Assembly (NCBI RefSeq): GCF_018917965.1
Contig: NZ_JAHLPP010000005.1
Location: forward strand, 1 to 64,000
Direction: 5' to 3'
Length of the DNA stretch: 64,000 bases
From: Pseudoflavonifractor sp. MSJ-37
GTDB lineage: Bacteria; Bacillota; Clostridia; Oscillospirales; Oscillospiraceae
The translations under genes were made by a program, and so were the position numbers. Shown in pieces: positions 25,501 through 34,028 of this stretch. The notes under the pieces are model-generated. The model was not told where the DNA came from. It made no database searches and worked only from the letters and a program-made list of their open reading frames with translations. Positions within the stretch are counted from its first letter, which is position 1, and each line of letters starts with the position of its first letter.

Positions 25501-27290
25501 TGGGCACCTACACCGTCAAGATCACCGTAGGCGAGGGTTCAAACTACAAAGCTGCCGAAACCGAACTGACGGCGAATGACTGGACGTTTGCCATCGAGAA
25601 GGGAGACTACCGTGTCTCCCTGACCCCCAAGATCGTGACCATCGTCAAGGGCCGCGCCACGGCGCAGACCGGTACCCTGACGGCGGCGGACTTCTTCCCG
25701 GCTGGACAGATGCCTGATGACGCCGCGATCGCCAGCGTGGCCCCCGGCAGTGGCACGATGATGGAAGGCGTGACCGTGGACGCTGCTACGCACGTTCTGA
25801 AATACCGCAGCAAAACGAACATCACCACCACGGCAGATGATGAGACCTACACCGTCACCATCGCCACCACGAACTACGAGGACATCACAGCGACGCTGAC
25901 GTTCCGTCCCTCGGATAAGGAGACCGTGACCATTTCCGGCCTGACTTATGCCGACAAGACCTATGACGGTCAGCCCATCGCCCCTGCTGGTACGCTGACC
26001 GTTTCCGGCGACAAGGTCCCGGTCAGTGGACTGGAAGTAAACTATGAAGGCACTGGCAGCACGGTCTACGACAGCGTGGTCGCGCCCAAGAACGCCGGCA
26101 CCTACAAGGTGACGTACAAGGTCGCGGACAGCAACGAGAGCTATATCGGCGAGGCGGTATATCCCTTTACGATTTCTCCGAAGGCAGTCACTGTCGCGCC
26201 TAAGAACGTGTCCATCACCAAAGGTGCCGCTATCCCCGCTTTTGAGTTGGCCTACGACGGCTTGGTCGCGGGCGAGATGCTGACGCCGAGTACCGCGCCT
26301 GCGTTCACCTGTTTTGAGAGCGATGGCACTACGGCTGTCAACACCAGCACAGCGGCTGGTACTTACACCATCACCTGGACGAATGCCGAGAGTACGACAT
26401 TTGCTGACGGCAACTACAACGTGGCCAAGGCCACTATCGGCGCCCTGACCATCGCTGGCCGCTCCACTTCCTCCTCCGGCGGCGGTGGTGGCGGCGGCGG
26501 CTCCTCGACTCCGACCTACCCTGTGGCCGCTCCCAGCAAGGTGGAGAACGGCGCCGTGACCGTCAGCCCCAGGAACGCCTCCAGGGGCAGTACCGTGACC
26601 ATCACCGTCCAGCCCGAGGACGGCTTCCAGCTGACTGGCCTCACCGTGACCGACAAGGACGGCAACGAGCGGAAGCTGACCGACAAGGGCGGCGGCAAGT
26701 ACACCTTCACCATGCCCGGGAGCAAGGTCGAGATCAAGGCCGTCTTCGCCCCGGAGGTCGAGACCAGCCCCTTCGCCGATGTGGCGGCCGATGCCTACTA
26801 CTATGAGGCGGTCAAGTGGGCGAAGGAACAGGGCATCACCGGCGGCACCGGCAAGGGCCTCTTTGGGTCGGACCAGCCCTGCACCCGCGCCCAGATCGTC
26901 ACCTTCCTGTGGCGCGCGGCGGGCGCGCCTGAGCCGAAGGCCGCGGGCCCCTTCCGCGATGTCGTCTCCGGCAGTTACTATGAGAAGGCAGTCGCGTGGG
27001 CCATCGAGAACGGCATCACCGCCGGCGCCAGCGCCACGGCCTTCCGTCCGGACGCCCCCTGCACCCGTGCGCAGGCCGTCACCTTCCTGGCCCGCGCGGC
27101 CAAGGCCGCCGCTTCCGGCAGTGTCGGCTTCCGCGATGTACCGGATCACGCTTACTATGCGGAAGCGGTCAAATGGGCCGCGGACAACGGCATCACCAGC
27201 GGCATCGGCAAGGACCGCTTCGGTCCTGACGCCCACTGCACGAGAGCGCAGATCGTGACCTTCCTGTGGAGACTGTACGCAGGCAAATGA
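22566..27290 (+). CDS. secreted right-handed-repeat surface protein with SLH anchor
   Basis: This 1574-residue extracellular protein begins with a signal peptide (KKKILSLFLALTLCLSLLP, cut near ALA at 26). An acidic linker follows. Residues about 214-408 and 620-720 are parallel beta-helix type repeats, each close to GGGVYVSGGTFNMTGGSI. About 880-1290 are beta-sandwich repeats of the MBG/YDG kind found in adhesins, then a Ser/Gly linker (about 1300), one Listeria-type repeat and three SLH domains (about 1400-1574, each with TRAQIVTFLWR or similar) that bind cell-wall polymer. The start is GTG at 22566 with AGGAGG 9 bases upstream. A role in adhesion or glycan binding is inferred; no catalytic residues are evident. 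Confidence 0.88.
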   Translation: MKKKILSLFLALTLCLSLLPTAALAEGAQELTPEPGQSEPVSEELEQDMESPDAEADPSAKDEQERAFQETSAPLAVANGIAAYSGETEHTAHDICGDESCSDHGGKDATWIAISDGYELFYAGTRGGDSSSPREILGTADKPCYCYLTEDIELLSDSWTPFEYVVLCLNGHTIKGPSSSDPVITVTKEKSKTFTLCDCGGGQIIQQSTNSGGVKVDGGTFDLYGGTITREARDSANTNGVHVSGGTFDMYGGTIRGNLSAGKGGGVYVSGGVFNMTGGSITKNCAGGIPENGGGVYVYKGTFNMTGGSITDNYPAGHGSNGGGVYVAKDGAFTMSGGSISGNRVAATGGNGDTQELGGSGGGVYVSGGTFEMTGGTISGNTANDPNSKGNGGGVYVASGTFTVSGSAKITDNKVGKTVATATTANNVYLPSGKTITVGGELKSGARIGVTGLVENAVVANVAEGVTLTDADAAKFVSDDGKYEGKLNGNTVVLGERSAHSHPICGKTCADGTHTAPLTWTSVDSLGDIKGNGNYYLTQDVTISKTWTCVYDVKLCLNGYSITAGGNFDAIKVDEGKTFTLTDCNGSNGSKKFTKDRTGLWVQNTNGEIIVPGGVITHKSNKSSGGVEVRSGTFTMYGGTICGNSNFDGGGVYVYSGSTFNMYGGKVAGNMATNNAGNGGGVYVGGAFNMSGDAAISNNTASSYGGGVYVGQKASMTVSGSVQIKDNWKNGSLSSEGNANNLYLFSGSNGKDPKTVTIGKGGLTGASIGVTTASEPSSGKIQIATSAPTDQDYTKFFTPDVTDKGYTITQEDGNLYLSTHQHDWEYAVSADDTTIVATCKGTDCTSKNGGRVVICKPEHEVYGDGKSADAKSTTYDWIAGDVSGITYKKYVGDAPPLSAAPTDAGKYTASITVGDKTAYVDYTIDKATPQASDFTFAAPSPLAYDGTDKVASVTSAKTGMGSFTVKYYPSGTTEAPKNVGTYTVKITVGEGSNYKAAETELTANDWTFAIEKGDYRVSLTPKIVTIVKGRATAQTGTLTAADFFPAGQMPDDAAIASVAPGSGTMMEGVTVDAATHVLKYRSKTNITTTADDETYTVTIATTNYEDITATLTFRPSDKETVTISGLTYADKTYDGQPIAPAGTLTVSGDKVPVSGLEVNYEGTGSTVYDSVVAPKNAGTYKVTYKVADSNESYIGEAVYPFTISPKAVTVAPKNVSITKGAAIPAFELAYDGLVAGEMLTPSTAPAFTCFESDGTTAVNTSTAAGTYTITWTNAESTTFADGNYNVAKATIGALTIAGRSTSSSGGGGGGGGSSTPTYPVAAPSKVENGAVTVSPRNASRGSTVTITVQPEDGFQLTGLTVTDKDGNERKLTDKGGGKYTFTMPGSKVEIKAVFAPEVETSPFADVAADAYYYEAVKWAKEQGITGGTGKGLFGSDQPCTRAQIVTFLWRAAGAPEPKAAGPFRDVVSGSYYEKAVAWAIENGITAGASATAFRPDAPCTRAQAVTFLARAAKAAASGSVGFRDVPDHAYYAEAVKWAADNGITSGIGKDRFGPDAHCTRAQIVTFLWRLYAGK

Positions 27291-27316
27291 CCGGCAACCA
27301 CGATATCCATGCAAAG

Positions 27317-27357
27317 AAGCTCCCCCAGCCACAGCAACGTGGCCGGGGGAGCTTTTT
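27317..27357. terminator. terminator of the surface-protein gene
   Basis: AAGCTCCCCC(A)GCCAC (27317-27332) pairs with 27339-27354 with one mismatch, then TTT on the plus strand. It also faces the convergent histidine kinase gene. Confidence 0.85.
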
Positions 27358-27436
27358 CATCGCTTTCGATCGGCTGGATGCCCCGTACCTGTACGTAAGG
27401 AAGCAGAGCCGGACGGAACGCTGGGAGGGGCCGTGC

Positions 27437-30391
27437 TTACCCGGCAAGATGGCTGCTGAGCGCGGCGATCAGCTCCTCGATGTCGATGGGCTTGGACAGG
27501 AAGCCGTTCATGCCGCATTCCAGCGCGTTCTTCCGGTCCTCCTCGAAGGCGTTGGCCGTCATGGCAAGGATCGGGATCTTCGCCAGTGCAGGGTCAGACA
27601 GCGCCCGGATCTGTCTGGCGGCCTCTCCGCCGTCCATAAGGGGCATCTGCACGTCCATCAGCACCAGATCGTAGTCTCCGGGCTTGGACTCCTTGATCTT
27701 TTCCACGGCTTCCACGCCGTTTTCCGCCGTATCCACCACGAAGCCGTATTTGCTGAGGATCTCCACGGCGATCTCCCGGTTCAGCTCGTTGTCCTCCGCC
27801 AGCAGGATGTGCTTGCCGCGGAGATCCGGACTGCCGCCGGAGAGGATGCTGTCGTCGTTCTCCGTCCGGCTCTGACCCAGAGCCGTCAGCAGGGTCTCCC
27901 GCAGGTCGGACATGAACATGGGCTTGGAGCAGAACGCCGTGACGCCGGCGGCCTTGGCCTCCACCTCGATATCCGACCAGTCATAGGCCGTCAGGATGAT
28001 GATGGGGGTCCCGTCCCCCAGACTGCGGATCTGGCGGGTCACTTCAATGCCGTTCATATCCGGCAGACGCCAGTCGATGATATAGGCGTGGAACGCATCC
28101 CCCAGCTCCATGGACTGCCGGGCCCGGAGGACGGCCTCCTTGCCAGAGAGCGTCCACTCCGAGCGCATCCCCACCCGGACCAGCATTTTGGTCACGCTGT
28201 CGCAGGTGTTGAAATCGTCATCCACCACTAGGGCCTTCAGGCCCTCCAGCTCCGCGATCCGCTCCGCGCGGTGGTGCTCCGGCTGGACGCGCAGCGCCAC
28301 ACGGATGATAAACTCGGTGCCCTTGCCCGGCTCTGTCCGGATCTCGATGGTGCCGCCCATCATATCCACGATATTCTTGGTGATGGCCATGCCCAGACCG
28401 GTGCCCTGGATCCGGCTCACGGTGGAGCTCCGCTCCCGCTCAAAGGGATCGAAGATCTTTTTCGCGAACTCCGGGCTCATGCCGATGCCGTTATCCTTGA
28501 CCCGGATCTCATACTGCTCCCGGCCCTTCCGGGTCCCCGGAAACTGTCTGAGCCGGACGGAGACCGTTCCGCCCGCCGGGGTGAACTTGATGGCGTTGGA
28601 CAGCAGATTCAGCAGCACCTGGTTCAGCCGCGTCTTGTCGCAATAGACGTCCTCATCGGTGACGTCCATGGCGTCCATATAAAGCTCCAGCTGCTTTGCG
28701 TAGATCTGCCCGCTGACGATGGTCTTTAAGTCATGCAGGACATCGGACAGGTTGACCTCCGTCTCCTCCAGATGGATCTTGCCGCTTTCGATGCGGCTCA
28801 TATCCAGGATGTCATTGATGAGGGAGAGCAGATGGCTGCCGGAGGCCAGGATCTTGCTCAGATAGTCCTGGACCCGCTCCTTGTCATCCATATTGCTCAC
28901 CGCCAGCGTGGTGAAGCCGATGATGGCGTTCATAGGCGTGCGGATATCATGGGACATATTGGAAAGGAACGTGCTCTTGGCCCGGTTGGCGGTCTCCGCG
29001 GCGCGGACAGCCTCCGAAAGGGCCTGATTGATCTTCTTGTCGGCAGTCCGGTCCGACAAGACCAGAATGTACTTCGTTCTGCCCTCCACGTCGCTGCTCA
29101 TTGCAATGCTATGGAACCAACGGTGCTCCCCGCTCTTCTGATGCACGTATTCCTCGTCCCATTCCCGCTGTTCCCCGTTCTGCATCCCGACCAAATAATT
29201 TTTATCGGCGTCCGGATGAGCCTTCGGGTGCAGCTTGGACAGCACATGAACGTCCGCACGAATTTCCTCCACGGAAATTCCCAGCAGCTTTTCCACGTTC
29301 GGGCTGACATAATCCGCCCGAGCCGTTTGGGCGTCCAGCATCAGGAACACATCGTCCACGTTCATGGAGAGCTTCATGAACAGCTCATCCCGGTACAGGA
29401 TCTCCGTGTCCTTCCGTCTCAGACTGATTTTGCTCCGGCGCAGGATCGTCACGATGATGAGCCCGGCTGCCGCGGCTAAAACGATGCTCACGATCGCGAT
29501 GGTGCTGGTTTGCAGCGCATGGATGCTCTCGTTGACGATCGCCGCCGGGACCAGGCCCACCATCGTCCAATCCTGAATGCCCACGCTTTCATAGGTCATG
29601 TAGTATGGATCGCCATCTAACTCCACGAGCCGGCTGCCGCGGTCTCCTTGCTCGAGATCCTCGGACAGCGCCTGGATCCCCTTTTCGGTGATGTCGGAAT
29701 GCTCCCGCAAAAGCGCGAAGAAATTGTAGTACGTCTCTTTTTGATGTACCTCACGGTCGATGATGATCCTGCCGTCGGAATGGATCACATAGCGGCTGGC
29801 ATTTTCCTGAAAGGAGGAAATGTCCAATCCCTTGATGATGTCCTCGTTAAAAAAAGCGATCGCGATGGCATCGTATCCAAAGTCCCGATATTCCCCGTGG
29901 GCTACCGTGCTGGCAAATACCAACAGCTGCGGTCTGCCCGGCAGAGTGGCATTCATCACCATGTCTTCCCCTTGGGAAATAAATTCCCCCGGATCTCCCT
30001 GCAAGCCAAGGTATCCCGTCTCCCCCGCCGGGGTCATGTAATTGCCCTCGGCAGAAAGGAAATAGAATTCGGTCGCTCCGGTCTCCTGCCGGACCGCCTC
30101 AACATACTTCTGAACGTCCTCCTCATCGGAACGATCCCGCACCGTGGTCGTCCACATGCGCAGATAGGCCAGGTTTTTTTCCACGACCTCGTTCAGCATA
30201 TTGTTGGATTGATGGAGTATCTCCGACAAATGGGACGTGCTTTCGTCATAGATGGTCCGAGAGACGAATCGAAAGTACCAAACGCCGCTCGAGACAAGGA
30301 CGACAAGCAAGATGACAGCCGCCGCCAAAGCATGGATCGTTTTTCTCCCGCCGAGGCGTTGACCTTTGATCTTTGAATTCGTTTCGTCCAT
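27437..30391 (-). CDS. hybrid sensor histidine kinase with two receiver domains
   Basis: The 984-residue membrane kinase has a transmembrane segment (about 19-41), an extracellular Cache-like sensor (about 45-280), a second transmembrane segment (about 290-312), a PAS domain (about 335-440), the phospho-acceptor His in SNMSHDIRTPM (about 480), an ATPase domain (NLLSNAIKF, DNGIGM, GTGLGMAI) and two receivers with Asp in IIDWRLPDM (about 772) and LMDVQMPLMD (about 912). No output domain is present, so it must signal through another protein. TTTGAGG is 6 bases before the ATG. It lies 3 bp behind the binding-protein gene and almost certainly shares its signal. Confidence 0.92.
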   Translation of the reverse strand: MDETNSKIKGQRLGGRKTIHALAAAVILLVVLVSSGVWYFRFVSRTIYDESTSHLSEILHQSNNMLNEVVEKNLAYLRMWTTTVRDRSDEEDVQKYVEAVRQETGATEFYFLSAEGNYMTPAGETGYLGLQGDPGEFISQGEDMVMNATLPGRPQLLVFASTVAHGEYRDFGYDAIAIAFFNEDIIKGLDISSFQENASRYVIHSDGRIIIDREVHQKETYYNFFALLREHSDITEKGIQALSEDLEQGDRGSRLVELDGDPYYMTYESVGIQDWTMVGLVPAAIVNESIHALQTSTIAIVSIVLAAAAGLIIVTILRRSKISLRRKDTEILYRDELFMKLSMNVDDVFLMLDAQTARADYVSPNVEKLLGISVEEIRADVHVLSKLHPKAHPDADKNYLVGMQNGEQREWDEEYVHQKSGEHRWFHSIAMSSDVEGRTKYILVLSDRTADKKINQALSEAVRAAETANRAKSTFLSNMSHDIRTPMNAIIGFTTLAVSNMDDKERVQDYLSKILASGSHLLSLINDILDMSRIESGKIHLEETEVNLSDVLHDLKTIVSGQIYAKQLELYMDAMDVTDEDVYCDKTRLNQVLLNLLSNAIKFTPAGGTVSVRLRQFPGTRKGREQYEIRVKDNGIGMSPEFAKKIFDPFERERSSTVSRIQGTGLGMAITKNIVDMMGGTIEIRTEPGKGTEFIIRVALRVQPEHHRAERIAELEGLKALVVDDDFNTCDSVTKMLVRVGMRSEWTLSGKEAVLRARQSMELGDAFHAYIIDWRLPDMNGIEVTRQIRSLGDGTPIIILTAYDWSDIEVEAKAAGVTAFCSKPMFMSDLRETLLTALGQSRTENDDSILSGGSPDLRGKHILLAEDNELNREIAVEILSKYGFVVDTAENGVEAVEKIKESKPGDYDLVLMDVQMPLMDGGEAARQIRALSDPALAKIPILAMTANAFEEDRKNALECGMNGFLSKPIDIEELIAALSSHLAG

Positions 30392-30394
30392 CGT

Positions 30395-32242
30395 TTACCT
30401 CAAAGTGATATATTTTTCGGGCGCCGCGAGGGGCGCCGTGTGACCCTCGGTGACGTACTGCGTCCAATCCGTTCTCACCGATGCGCTGCTCTCTGCAAAC
30501 GGACGGCTTTCGTCCGCAAGGAAGTGCGCCATGCATTTCGGGGCGGCAAGACAGGTGACGGTGAATACATCATCATCCCGCACCGCTTTTCCGTCCTTCG
30601 TCAGGGCGGTCAGCGTGTATGCCCCGTTGTTTTCCGTCACTTCCATGGCGATCCCGCTGACGATGGGCAGAGAGCCGGCATTGAACGGCACCAGACCGCC
30701 CTCATATCCCGCCACAAAGGCTTGCACGGTCTCCTTCAGCTCCCCGCCGGTCATTTCCCGGCTGTAAGCTCTCAAGTCGTTGGGCATGACCATTTGACCG
30801 GCCATTTTTTTGGTATACTCCGCTTTCCGCACATTTCCCGTAAAGCTGTCGCCCGCGGCGATCAGCACATCGGTCCCATAGCAGCCGCGCAGGGAATTTG
30901 CCATCACGGAATAGGCGGCATTTCCGCCCTCGTTTTCGAACACATTGGAGTACGTTCGTTCCGGCGTCAAAACCACGTCTTCCTCGCTTTCCTCCGTCTG
31001 ACGCAGCAAGCTGTCGAACGCCTTGTAAGCCTGCTCCCCATCGTATGTTCCCGCGATCATTTTGGAGACCACTTCTTTAGAGGCGGAAAAGAACGCATTG
31101 GAGGCGATGCGGATGTACATGTGGTTCTCCTCCACCACCGGTCTGACATCGCTCAGATATTCGGTAAAGCGGAGGGGCACGTCCTGACTGTAGCTCAATG
31201 TATCCTGCCCGTCGCAGACGATGTTCTGGGCCTCTGCCGACAGCATCACCTTCAGCACCCTCATGGCCTTTTCCCGGCGCGCCTCATCCTGTTCCAGCTC
31301 CCGGTTCAGCGCCACCTGAAAATACGGTGTGGTCACGATCCACTTCTCCCCGTTCTGATCGAAGAACGGCTGGAATATCGCGTCGATGCCCTGCTCCCGG
31401 AACATTTTTACGCCGGCAGAAGAGCCGAAGTACATGGCGACCTGTCCGTTTTGAAACAGCTCGGTCACCGCGTCATAGTTGTTGTTCAAGTCCTCCGCGG
31501 TGAGATGAGTATCCTGAATGAACTGCTCCATGCGTTCAAAGACCCCCGGCCAAACGGTATCGTCCAGCCCCACCGGCTCATCATTGCGCGGGTCGCTGTA
31601 AGCGGTGCGCCACTTCCGCCCCGCCGAAGAGGCAAGCTCCCCGGCAGACACGCCCTGCAAGGTTTCCATGCAGGTGTAGTCATACATGTAATCCGCCGTA
31701 AACCCGCGGATCCCCACTTCCTCAAATGCCTCGCAAGCGGAGACAAAGCTGTCGTAATCCGTGGGCAGGGGGATATCATACTGCTCGAACAATCCCCGGT
31801 CAACAATAATTCCATGGGCGTCCGCGCTGACCGGCAGCCAGTTTACGCTGCCGTCCTCATTCATGAAGCTGTTCAGATAGGTATTGTAAACAGCGCCAGC
31901 CTCATTCGTCGTGGACAAGTCCAGCAGGCTGTCTTTCAGCGGACTTGCATCGTGGAGAGAAAATCGGCAACAGGTGATCACATCCGGCAGCCCGTCGTTT
32001 TCATTGAGGAATTTGTAGAAGTCCAGATCGTTGTTTCCCACCACAAATTCAATATTCACGTCCGGAAGCTGGGCCTGGACGTAGGGGGCGTACTTGTCAT
32101 ACAGGTTCGTGGTCCACAAATACACCCGGATGGGTCCCCCCTCATCCTTCGCGGTCCTCCCGGCGCAGCCTGCCAGGAGGGAAACGCTCATCGCCAGCGT
32201 CAGCAGCAACGCAGCCATACGTCCCCATGCTCTTTCTCTCAT
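30395..32242 (-). CDS. lipoprotein solute-binding protein with 5'-nucleotidase-like tail
   Basis: The 615-residue protein starts MRERAWGRM and has a lipoprotein signal with lipobox LLAGC (Cys26). Residues about 40-400 look like an extracellular solute-binding protein (RVYLWTTNLYDKYAPYV, VAMYFGSSAGVKMF). The last 140 residues (PNDLRAYSREMTGGELKETV, SLPIVSGIAMEV) resemble the substrate-binding C-terminal domain of 5'-nucleotidases, without the metal-binding catalytic domain. No ABC permease or ATPase is adjacent; the downstream kinase suggests a sensory rather than transport role. The start is set by the signal peptide; GAAGGGA is upstream. Confidence 0.8.
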   Translation of the reverse strand: MRERAWGRMAALLLTLAMSVSLLAGCAGRTAKDEGGPIRVYLWTTNLYDKYAPYVQAQLPDVNIEFVVGNNDLDFYKFLNENDGLPDVITCCRFSLHDASPLKDSLLDLSTTNEAGAVYNTYLNSFMNEDGSVNWLPVSADAHGIIVDRGLFEQYDIPLPTDYDSFVSACEAFEEVGIRGFTADYMYDYTCMETLQGVSAGELASSAGRKWRTAYSDPRNDEPVGLDDTVWPGVFERMEQFIQDTHLTAEDLNNNYDAVTELFQNGQVAMYFGSSAGVKMFREQGIDAIFQPFFDQNGEKWIVTTPYFQVALNRELEQDEARREKAMRVLKVMLSAEAQNIVCDGQDTLSYSQDVPLRFTEYLSDVRPVVEENHMYIRIASNAFFSASKEVVSKMIAGTYDGEQAYKAFDSLLRQTEESEEDVVLTPERTYSNVFENEGGNAAYSVMANSLRGCYGTDVLIAAGDSFTGNVRKAEYTKKMAGQMVMPNDLRAYSREMTGGELKETVQAFVAGYEGGLVPFNAGSLPIVSGIAMEVTENNGAYTLTALTKDGKAVRDDDVFTVTCLAAPKCMAHFLADESRPFAESSASVRTDWTQYVTEGHTAPLAAPEKYITLR

Positions 32243-32294
32243 AGGCCATCGTCCCTTCAAAAAATTCAGTTCTATCCCGCTCATTTCTGCCTTC

Positions 32295-32317
32295 AAAAAA
32301 AACACCTTCAGGAGGTG
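32295..32317 (-). terminator. short hairpin with eight Ts inside the leader
   Basis: On the minus strand CACCT-5 nt-AGGTG is followed by eight Ts, 50 bp before the lipoprotein start. The stem is short, but its place in the leader suggests an attenuator. Confidence 0.5.
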
Positions 32318-32567
32318 GAGCACCCACATCCGAACGTGTTTTGTTCTCAAGCTATCCGATTTTGGACACCGCAAGCACGCAGAGAGGTCTCTGCGCCGCT
32401 TTGATCGATCCTGCCGTCAATAGCTCCACGCCTGTCAGCTCCTGCGTTTCAAAGATCCGCAAAGCGGCCGGACCCAGCAAAAAATGACGGCGGCCCGTCG
32501 TCGGCTGGCTGACCCGGCGGCTCCCTTTCGCTTTGCACCTGTTTTGCCTGCGATCTACTTATAAAAA

Positions 32568-32596
32568 ATAATAACACAGCCTTGCGCGGTTGACAA
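32568..32596 (-). promoter_or_regulatory. promoter of the binding-protein/kinase operon
   Basis: Minus-strand TTGTCA (32591-32596), 17-bp spacer, TATTAT (32568-32573). It leaves a leader of about 315 nt (32243-32560) that encodes no convincing protein. Within it, a GC-rich stretch (about 32440-32540) and a hairpin GCAGAGA-CC-TCTCTGC (about 32380-32400) are the visible structure. Confidence 0.7.
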
Positions 32597-32698
32597 GAGC
32601 TCGTTCAGAAATACATAAGATCAGGCCAATGTCTCAGAAGCTCCGAGACATCGACCGCATTTCCGTCCCGCGCTTCTTTTACCGGACCATAAAAAAAG

Positions 32699-33012
32699 CC
32701 CGGAGCCTCCAATGAGGCTCCGAGCCCAGACTGTCAAAAAAGTCATTTCGCCCGTTGAGTGATGCAGGAGCCTCGCAGAGTTCCGTCACCCGCAGGTGAC
32801 GGAATAAAATATAAGGCGTTTTTTCTGAGGACATGTGCCTCAGAAAAAACTCTTCTCAGGCCGCTAGTGTGCGAGCATAGCGAGTGCGCGCGGCGGCCTG
32901 CATCCCATCGAAGAAATGCTGGTTCGTTCTTTGCGAAGAACGAACCAGCATTTCTGAGAAGCGTGTCGAACTTGTTCGACACGCTGAGCCCGGAGCCTCC
33001 AATGAGGCTCCG
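32699..33012. repeat. multi-hairpin element splitting a terminator
   Basis: The same hairpin CGGAGCCTC-CAAT-GAGGCTCCG occurs at 32701-32722 and 32991-33012, inside a 26-bp direct repeat with 290-bp spacing. Between them are four further near-perfect stems: 32781-32804 (10 bp), 32818-32850 (13 bp), 32912-32955 (20 bp) and 32961-32984 (10 bp), plus a GGCCGC stem around 32857-32900. No protein is encoded. The left copy is followed on the minus strand by TTTTTTT and looks like the original terminator of the HAD gene, so the element seems to have been inserted into it. Confidence 0.75.
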
Positions 33013-33027
33013 GACCGCATTTCTCGA

Positions 33028-33840
33028 TCAGGAGCATGCCTCCTGCCCGGCTTTGTGGGCCAGCACTGGGATATCTCCCACGCCGTTCAAGATCAGACTG
33101 GGCCGGTACGCATAGGTGTCCACTGTCGCCCGTGTGGACACGCCGGAGAGGACCAGGACCGTTGACATGCCGCTCTCCAAACCGGAGATCACATCCGTGT
33201 CCATCCGGTCGCCCACCATCACCGCCTCCGCAGAGTGACAACCCAGCAGACGCAGGCCGGTGCGCATCATCAGGGGGTTGGGCTTGCCGCAGAAATAGGC
33301 CTGCTTGCCGGTGGCCATCTCGATCGGCGCCACCAGCGCCCGGCAGGCCGGGGCGATTCCGTTCTCGATTGGACCGGACACATCCGAGTTGGCCCCGATG
33401 AGCTTGGCTCCAGCCATCACCAGGTTGGTCGCCTTGGTCAGGGTATCCAGGGAATACGTACGCCCCTCGCCCATCACCACATAGTCCGGGTCCACATCGT
33501 TCATGGTGAGGCCCGCATCGTAGAGCGCGTTCAGCAGTCCCGCCTCGCCGATCGCGAACACGGAGCATCCGGGGGCCTGCTCCTTCAAGAACGCGGCGGT
33601 AGCCAGCGCGCTGGTATAGAAGTGCTCCTCCGGGACATCCAACCCCATGCGCGCCAGCTTCTGCTTCAGCTCTCTGGGCGTGTATCCGCTGTTGTTGGTC
33701 AGGAAGAGGTACTCCTTCTTCTCCTCCTGAAGCCACTGGATGAACTCCGGCACGCCCGGCAAGATCCGGTTGCCGTGATAGATCACACCGTCCATATCGC
33801 AGAGGAAGCCCTTTTTGCTGTTGAGATCGACCCGGTCCAT
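33028..33840 (-). CDS. HAD-IIA family phosphatase (NagD/AraL-like)
   Basis: Cytoplasmic sugar- or nucleotide-phosphate phosphatase. The 270 residues show the HAD motifs FLCDMDGVIYHG (nucleophile Asp about 16), LTNNSGYTPREL (about 49-60), GKPNPLMM (Lys about 187) and VMVGDRMDTDV (about 212-222), with the type IIA cap between motifs II and III. The ATG at 33840 is chosen because AAAGGTGG is 7 bases upstream; the ATG two codons earlier touches that site. The natural substrate cannot be predicted. Confidence 0.9.
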   Translation of the reverse strand: MDRVDLNSKKGFLCDMDGVIYHGNRILPGVPEFIQWLQEEKKEYLFLTNNSGYTPRELKQKLARMGLDVPEEHFYTSALATAAFLKEQAPGCSVFAIGEAGLLNALYDAGLTMNDVDPDYVVMGEGRTYSLDTLTKATNLVMAGAKLIGANSDVSGPIENGIAPACRALVAPIEMATGKQAYFCGKPNPLMMRTGLRLLGCHSAEAVMVGDRMDTDVISGLESGMSTVLVLSGVSTRATVDTYAYRPSLILNGVGDIPVLAHKAGQEACS

Positions 33841-33970
33841 AAACATACCACCTTTCGCTTGGGCCAACTATAGCACGTTTTCCGCCGCAGTGCTATGGTA
33901 TCCCGGAAACTTTTCCCGCTTTACACGGGGCATACGATCCCCGCCCATCCCCTTGCCGCCGGGGCTGGCT

Positions 33971-33992
33971 TGTTTTCCAGGCCTTTCGGCTT
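33971..33992 (+). repeat. direct repeat, left copy, flanking the WYL cassette
   Basis: The 22-bp sequence beginning TGTTTTCCAGGCC matches 36887-36908 at 20 of 22 positions in the same orientation. The two copies bracket the three-gene cassette 34029-36795. Part of it can form a 4-bp mini-hairpin (GCC-TTTC-GGC). Confidence 0.6.
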
Positions 33993-34028
33993 GGGGCGTC
34001 CAGACCCCAGTCTATCCTTCCAGCTCCG

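Noticed and set aside
32440-32540. Cyclic-di-GMP riboswitch in the sensory operon leader
   Set aside because: GTGCAAAGCGAAAGGG has some likeness to the GEMM core, but the rest of the consensus and pairing could not be satisfied by eye. Left as an unclassified leader.
32884-33165. Short plus-strand protein across the hairpin element
   Set aside because: It is built from palindromic DNA and the antisense of the HAD gene, and has no ribosome site.
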